From assembly GCA_947503265.1 (NCBI GenBank), contig CANNDC010000002.1, positions 124,001-188,000 of the forward strand: 64,000 nucleotides of DNA, in the 5' to 3' direction. The stretch is from an uncultured Alteromonadaceae bacterium. GTDB lineage: Bacteria; Pseudomonadota; Gammaproteobacteria; Enterobacterales; Alteromonadaceae. A model generated the notes under the pieces. It made no database searches and was not told where the DNA came from. It was given only the letters and a program-made list of their open reading frames with translations. The translations under genes and the position numbers were made by a program. Position 1 is the first letter of the stretch. Every line of letters starts with the position of its first letter. Shown here piece by piece: positions 60,614 to 64,000 of the stretch.

Positions 60614-60633
60614 AGATTCTTTACTACTAAGCG

Positions 60634-60813
60634 CTAGGCTACGTAGGTGTCATTTAGATGACTAGAATTACTTATTGCTTCATCTAAAATAGCTCGTGCT
60701 TCTTCAAGAGAATGCAAGGTGAGTGAGTCCCCATATTCTTCGCAAATGGCTTCTAAGCGCATTATTGAAAATTTCACATCATCTATTTTAGGTTTTAGTG
60801 GATTTTGTATCAT
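60634..60813 (-). CDS. 59-residue hypothetical protein upstream of the exporter
   Basis: ATG at 60813, stop at 60634, 21 bp before a strong minus-strand terminator, which supports a real transcript. The product begins MIQNPLKPKI, is acidic and helical (LEAICEEYGDSL, LEEARAILDEAISN) and has no signal, transmembrane segment or double-Gly site. I recognise no family. It is separated from the exporter operon by the terminator and octamer tract, so a functional link is uncertain. Confidence 0.55.
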   Translation of the reverse strand: MIQNPLKPKIDDVKFSIMRLEAICEEYGDSLTLHSLEEARAILDEAISNSSHLNDTYVA

Positions 60814-61087
60814 TTGACCGTTCTTATTTGGGTATTAGTATACAAAGCACATTGTTTATTTTTTTATTATGCGCAGGGTTCCTGTAACCAAACGACTATA
60901 TTACCTTTGTGACATTTTGATTACACACAAGAAGTATAATCAGGTTTAACAAATAATTAAACTACTTGTTAACGAAAAATTCACACCATTTTTTGTTGAG
61001 CAAATTTATTCCCGTTTAAATTTGTTGCTAGTATTTTGTTGGAGTAAGTATTTATCCATTAAAATCAATGGGTTTAGAGCTGGTGGC

Positions 61088-61131
61088 GTTGATGTAATTC
61101 GCTGCTTATGTTGATGTAATTCGCTGCTTAT
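61088..61131. repeat. Perfect 22-bp tandem duplication
   Basis: The 22-bp unit beginning GTTGATGTAATTCGC is repeated exactly, head to tail, in the otherwise plain AT-rich region 60814-61241 upstream of the exonuclease gene. Perfect identity suggests a recent event. No other feature is seen in this region. Confidence 0.9.
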
Positions 61132-61241
61132 TAAAAATAAATATATCTAATTTAGATTAAAAAAATTTATTTTCCTTGCAGATTTCACCTAAATTGAGCA
61201 ATGTGGTTAACCAGTGTCTCTGCTATTAATTATGCTAACCA

Positions 61242-61772
61242 ATGATTTCATCCTTGTGCTCGCCTCCAGCTATATTAGACATCGAAGCCAGTGGCTTCGG
61301 CGCGGATAGTTACCCTATTGAAGTTGGCTTGGTCAAAGCCGATGGTCAACGTTATTGTCGTTTAATCCAGCCCCTCCCAAATTGGACGCATTGGACACAT
61401 GAGGCAGAGTCTTTGCATGGGATAACTCGCGAACTTTTGCACTCCAATGGTGGTGAGATTGTAGAGATTTGCCAACAACTTAATCAACTTCTCGAAGGCA
61501 CTACCATTTATTGTGACGGATGGGTGGTTGACTACCCGTGGTTAATCAAGTTGTTTGCAGCCTCCGGTCAAAGCATGAAGTTTACCTGCAGTCCATTAGA
61601 GGCAATTTTAAATGAGAGTCAAATGGATATTTGGCATGAAGAAAAGGCGAGATTATGTGCAGAGTCAGGTTGTGAAAGACACCGCGCCAGTTCTGACGCG
61701 GAGATGATACAAAGGCTATATGTTGTTACTAGACAACTGTCTGGGACACCTGCCAGCGAGGTCAGCTTTTAG
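61242..61772 (+). CDS. DEDDh 3'-5' exonuclease (DnaQ/RNase T-like)
   Basis: 176 residues. Exonuclease motifs: ILDIEASG (Asp13, Glu15), YCDGWVVDYPW (middle Asp) and HRASSDA (catalytic His and last Asp), the DEDDh set. Length fits a stand-alone exonuclease domain; substrate DNA or RNA is undetermined. Start ATG at 61242 has a weak ribosome-binding site. Overlaps the convergent dipeptidase gene by 4 bp. Confidence 0.88.
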   Translation: MISSLCSPPAILDIEASGFGADSYPIEVGLVKADGQRYCRLIQPLPNWTHWTHEAESLHGITRELLHSNGGEIVEICQQLNQLLEGTTIYCDGWVVDYPWLIKLFAASGQSMKFTCSPLEAILNESQMDIWHEEKARLCAESGCERHRASSDAEMIQRLYVVTRQLSGTPASEVSF

Positions 61773-62968
61773 TTAGTTGCACCCGCAATATCTTCTACTT
61801 GTTGCCAAACTCGTAGTAAATTGGCACCTAAAAGTTTTTCAATATTTTTCTCTGTGTAACCTTTTTCTAATAATTTTTGAACCAAGTTTGGATAGGTAGA
61901 AACATCTTTGAGGCCATTAGGTAGAGAATCCCCCACGCCATCGTAGTCAGAACCAATTCCGACATAATCAATACCAACCAAGTTTACAACGTAGTCAATA
62001 TGTTCAACCACTGTATTGACATCAGCGAAAGGAAACGGACTTTGTTCACGGTATTGTTTTTCAAAATTTTCGACTTTTTTGCTATCTGCTCCAAATTTCT
62101 GCTCGACCACTTTACGTTTCTCACCCATCTTGGTGCGCCAGTCTCGTGACTTCTGGTCTACAAATGTCGAACCAAAATTAATCATAATGACACCGCCATT
62201 TTTAGCCAATGCTTTGATCATGTCGTCATCCATATTTCGCTCAAATCCGGGAGTGAACTTTCGTAGCGAGGAATGCGAAGCAATAACTGGTGCTTTAGTG
62301 ATGTCAATGACTTGATAGAATGCATCATCTGATACATGGGAAATATCCAGCATAATGCCCAGTTTATTCATTTCAGTGACCAGCTCTTTACCAAAAGGGC
62401 TAAGGCCTTTCCATTGACGGCGCAGATCGTACGAAGAGTCAGATATGTGATTACTCATTGAGTGCGCGAGTGTGATGTAGCGAATACCTCGGTTGTAAAA
62501 ATGCTCAAGGTTGGCCAAATCGCCTTGAATTGGAGAACCATTCTCCATGCCCATCGGCAGTGAGATGAGGCCTTGAGCAAACTGCTTTTTCACATCAGCA
62601 ACTGAGGTCGCAATGGCAAACTTATCGGGTGCTCTGCCGACTATGGCTTCAACATAATCAATCAATTGATTCGCTAATGCGGTTGATGCGGGAGAATTGT
62701 CTAGTGACGCGGGAACATAAATAGACATAAAAGGCGCATTTAGACCACCTGATTTTGCTCTGGGATAATCAAAATCTCCCTTTTCGGTAGCTTGAGTGAC
62801 GTCTTCCCATTCATCTTGAAGGCGATAGGGAACATCAATGTGACCGTCAACCAAAATATATTTCTGTGCGATGTCTTTCGCTTGTTGAGAGGCGCTGAAA
62901 GTATGATTTTCTGCAGTCGCAAACCCACTTAGTGTTAAAGCAGCAAATATCCAGATAGATTTATTCAT
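61769..62968 (-). CDS. Membrane dipeptidase, peptidase family M19
   Basis: 399 residues. Signal peptide to FATA (about 19). M19 zinc ligands: DGHIDVPYRL (His-x-Asp), GMENGSPIQ (bridging Glu), DISHVSDDAF and VIASHSSLRK (His residues), IGSDYDGVGD (Asp). Renal-dipeptidase fold; hydrolyses dipeptides, including D-residue-containing ones, in the periplasm. Monocistronic. Confidence 0.92.
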   Translation of the reverse strand: MNKSIWIFAALTLSGFATAENHTFSASQQAKDIAQKYILVDGHIDVPYRLQDEWEDVTQATEKGDFDYPRAKSGGLNAPFMSIYVPASLDNSPASTALANQLIDYVEAIVGRAPDKFAIATSVADVKKQFAQGLISLPMGMENGSPIQGDLANLEHFYNRGIRYITLAHSMSNHISDSSYDLRRQWKGLSPFGKELVTEMNKLGIMLDISHVSDDAFYQVIDITKAPVIASHSSLRKFTPGFERNMDDDMIKALAKNGGVIMINFGSTFVDQKSRDWRTKMGEKRKVVEQKFGADSKKVENFEKQYREQSPFPFADVNTVVEHIDYVVNLVGIDYVGIGSDYDGVGDSLPNGLKDVSTYPNLVQKLLEKGYTEKNIEKLLGANLLRVWQQVEDIAGATN

Positions 62969-63057
62969 TATTTTCCCTGTCGTTATTATTGTTAGATTGG
63001 TATCGGTTTGAAAAAAGATTATTCTAATTCATTGTGGATGTGAAATAGATAGAAATT

Positions 63058-64000
63058 ATGCGGAAAATTCTGGTTTGGGTCATTTCAATTGTTGTTGTGG
63101 TGTTTGTAGTCGCCTTCTCGGTTAGACCAATATTGGAATGGTATCTATTTCCATCAGCAGAATATTCAGCATTTACGCCACCCAAAGCGCCAGACTACTC
63201 TGATCTATATTTTTGGGTCGCGCACGCCGATATACAAGATTCCTCTGACCTTATCCCTCCGAATATATCCACAGAATACGATTTGTCCGAACAGCCAGTC
63301 GATGTGTTTTTTGTACATTCAACTGGGTACGTAGGACCGGGAAGTTGGAATTCCACAATGGAAGCGAGTAATTCTGAAGCCCAGTCCATCGAATATATGC
63401 TTACTAGCATGGCGAGTACCTTCAATGGTTGTTGCCGTGTGTTTGCTCCTCATTACCGAGAAGCCCACCTAGCTTCTTTTATATCAGATGATACAGAGTC
63501 GAGTTATCAGGCATTGGACTTGGCCTACGAAGATGTGAAGACTGCATTTAAATATTTTCTGGATCATTTTAATAAAGGCAGACCCTTTATCATTGTTGGT
63601 CATAGTCAAGGAACCTTACATAGCTTGCGTTTGTTGCATGATTTCGTCGATGGTAAAGCGCTGCAAAGAAAAATGGTTGCTGCTTACACCATAGGGTATT
63701 GGCTACCAATGGATATGTTTGAACGCAGTTTTTCTTCGTTGCAATTATGTTCTGATAGCCAACAAACAGGCTGTATTATTTCATACGATACTTATGGAAA
63801 AGGCGGTTATAAGTCCGTCCAGCAACGACAGTGGTATCCGAGTGGATGGGAGATAACTAGCGAACAAAAGATTGCTTGTGTCAATCCATTAAGCTGGAAA
63901 ACAGACCAAAATCTGGTTGATAAATCGACTCACTTAGGCGCCATGCCAGTCGAATTCAAAAGGACGATTAAATATATGTTGCTGGCGAAAAACCCAGGAT
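63058..64000 (+). CDS. DUF3089 alpha/beta-hydrolase-like protein, partial
   Basis: ATG at 63058. The frame is open to the right edge, about 314 residues, so the C-terminus is missing. One N-terminal transmembrane/signal helix (residues 5-25). FFVHSTGYVGPGSWNS near residue 84 is the DUF3089 start motif, and IIVGHSQGTLHSLRL (about 180-194) carries the G-x-S-x-G nucleophile elbow. DUF3089 proteins are predicted serine hydrolases of unknown substrate. Divergent from the dipeptidase gene. Confidence 0.82.
   Translation, partial: MRKILVWVISIVVVVFVVAFSVRPILEWYLFPSAEYSAFTPPKAPDYSDLYFWVAHADIQDSSDLIPPNISTEYDLSEQPVDVFFVHSTGYVGPGSWNSTMEASNSEAQSIEYMLTSMASTFNGCCRVFAPHYREAHLASFISDDTESSYQALDLAYEDVKTAFKYFLDHFNKGRPFIIVGHSQGTLHSLRLLHDFVDGKALQRKMVAAYTIGYWLPMDMFERSFSSLQLCSDSQQTGCIISYDTYGKGGYKSVQQRQWYPSGWEITSEQKIACVNPLSWKTDQNLVDKSTHLGAMPVEFKRTIKYMLLAKNPG

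Noticed and set aside
63195..63425. 76-residue minus-strand open frame
   Set aside because: Antisense to the DUF3089 gene, which has clear motifs on the plus strand.

Overview
The window looks like a chromosomal segment of a marine, agar-degrading gammaproteobacterium, most likely of the Alteromonadales. The signs are a GH50-type beta-agarase, a second very large secreted glycoside hydrolase, a formylglycine-type sulfatase, a PEP-CTERM protein, an MSHA-like pilin and AT-rich intergenic DNA. All family assignments come from reading the translated sequence; no search was run.

Layout. 0-2.2 kb: a minus-strand run of integron-type small genes (yefM-yoeB, a DUF1851-like/PH membrane protein, a small membrane protein) with two attC-like imperfect palindromes. 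2.5-10.5 kb: sulfatase, AI-2E-type permease and the 1440-residue glycoside hydrolase. 10.5-14.4 kb: a decayed integron. A remnant of an integron integrase (intI) reads rightward from 14256. Leftward from it come a core site, a PARIS-like AAA ATPase + DUF4435 defence pair, a 122-bp attC-like site, a wrecked brnT toxin with its intact partner, and an intact ccdAB pair. 14.4-18.1 kb: a TPR-Asp/Asn hydroxylase, a TPR-TonB_C protein, a 281-bp MITE and a LURP-like protein.

18.3-40.5 kb: two divergent operons around a 1-kb promoter region. The left operon encodes a Tat-exported DUF1501-like protein and two CxxCH proteins. The right one runs 16 kb: an HzsA-related haem protein, two outer-membrane beta-barrels, a TlpA thioredoxin, DUF4266 and DUF3570 proteins, three large TPR proteins, and a TolQ/TolR/TolR/AgmX-type energised complex. 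It resembles the Agl-Glt trans-envelope machinery of Myxococcus. One of its two TolR subunits carries Asn at the position expected for the proton-carrying Asp.

40.5-48 kb: rnpB, whose 3' end is duplicated about 0.8 kb downstream around an orphan antitoxin and a broken parE. Then come a nuclease-like protein of unknown function, a PEP-CTERM protein, a RAYT transposase relic, the GH50 agarase and a MITE fragment. 48-50.1 kb: a pilin, then a 1.6-kb unit with 15-bp terminal inverted repeats carrying a serine beta-lactamase-family gene. 50-64 kb: a lipoprotein, an orphan eCIS-core (DUF4157) protein, a cysteine-synthase/glutaredoxin fusion paired with a PLP decarboxylase, an alcohol dehydrogenase, a C39-peptidase ABC exporter with its HlyD partner, an octanucleotide repeat tract, a DEDDh exonuclease, an M19 dipeptidase and the start of a DUF3089 hydrolase cut by the right edge.

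The main themes are: (1) a fossil integron whose first cassette is a probable anti-phage system; (2) a large redox-linked, proton-motive trans-envelope operon; (3) repeated toxin-antitoxin decay in which the antitoxin survives and the toxin is destroyed.
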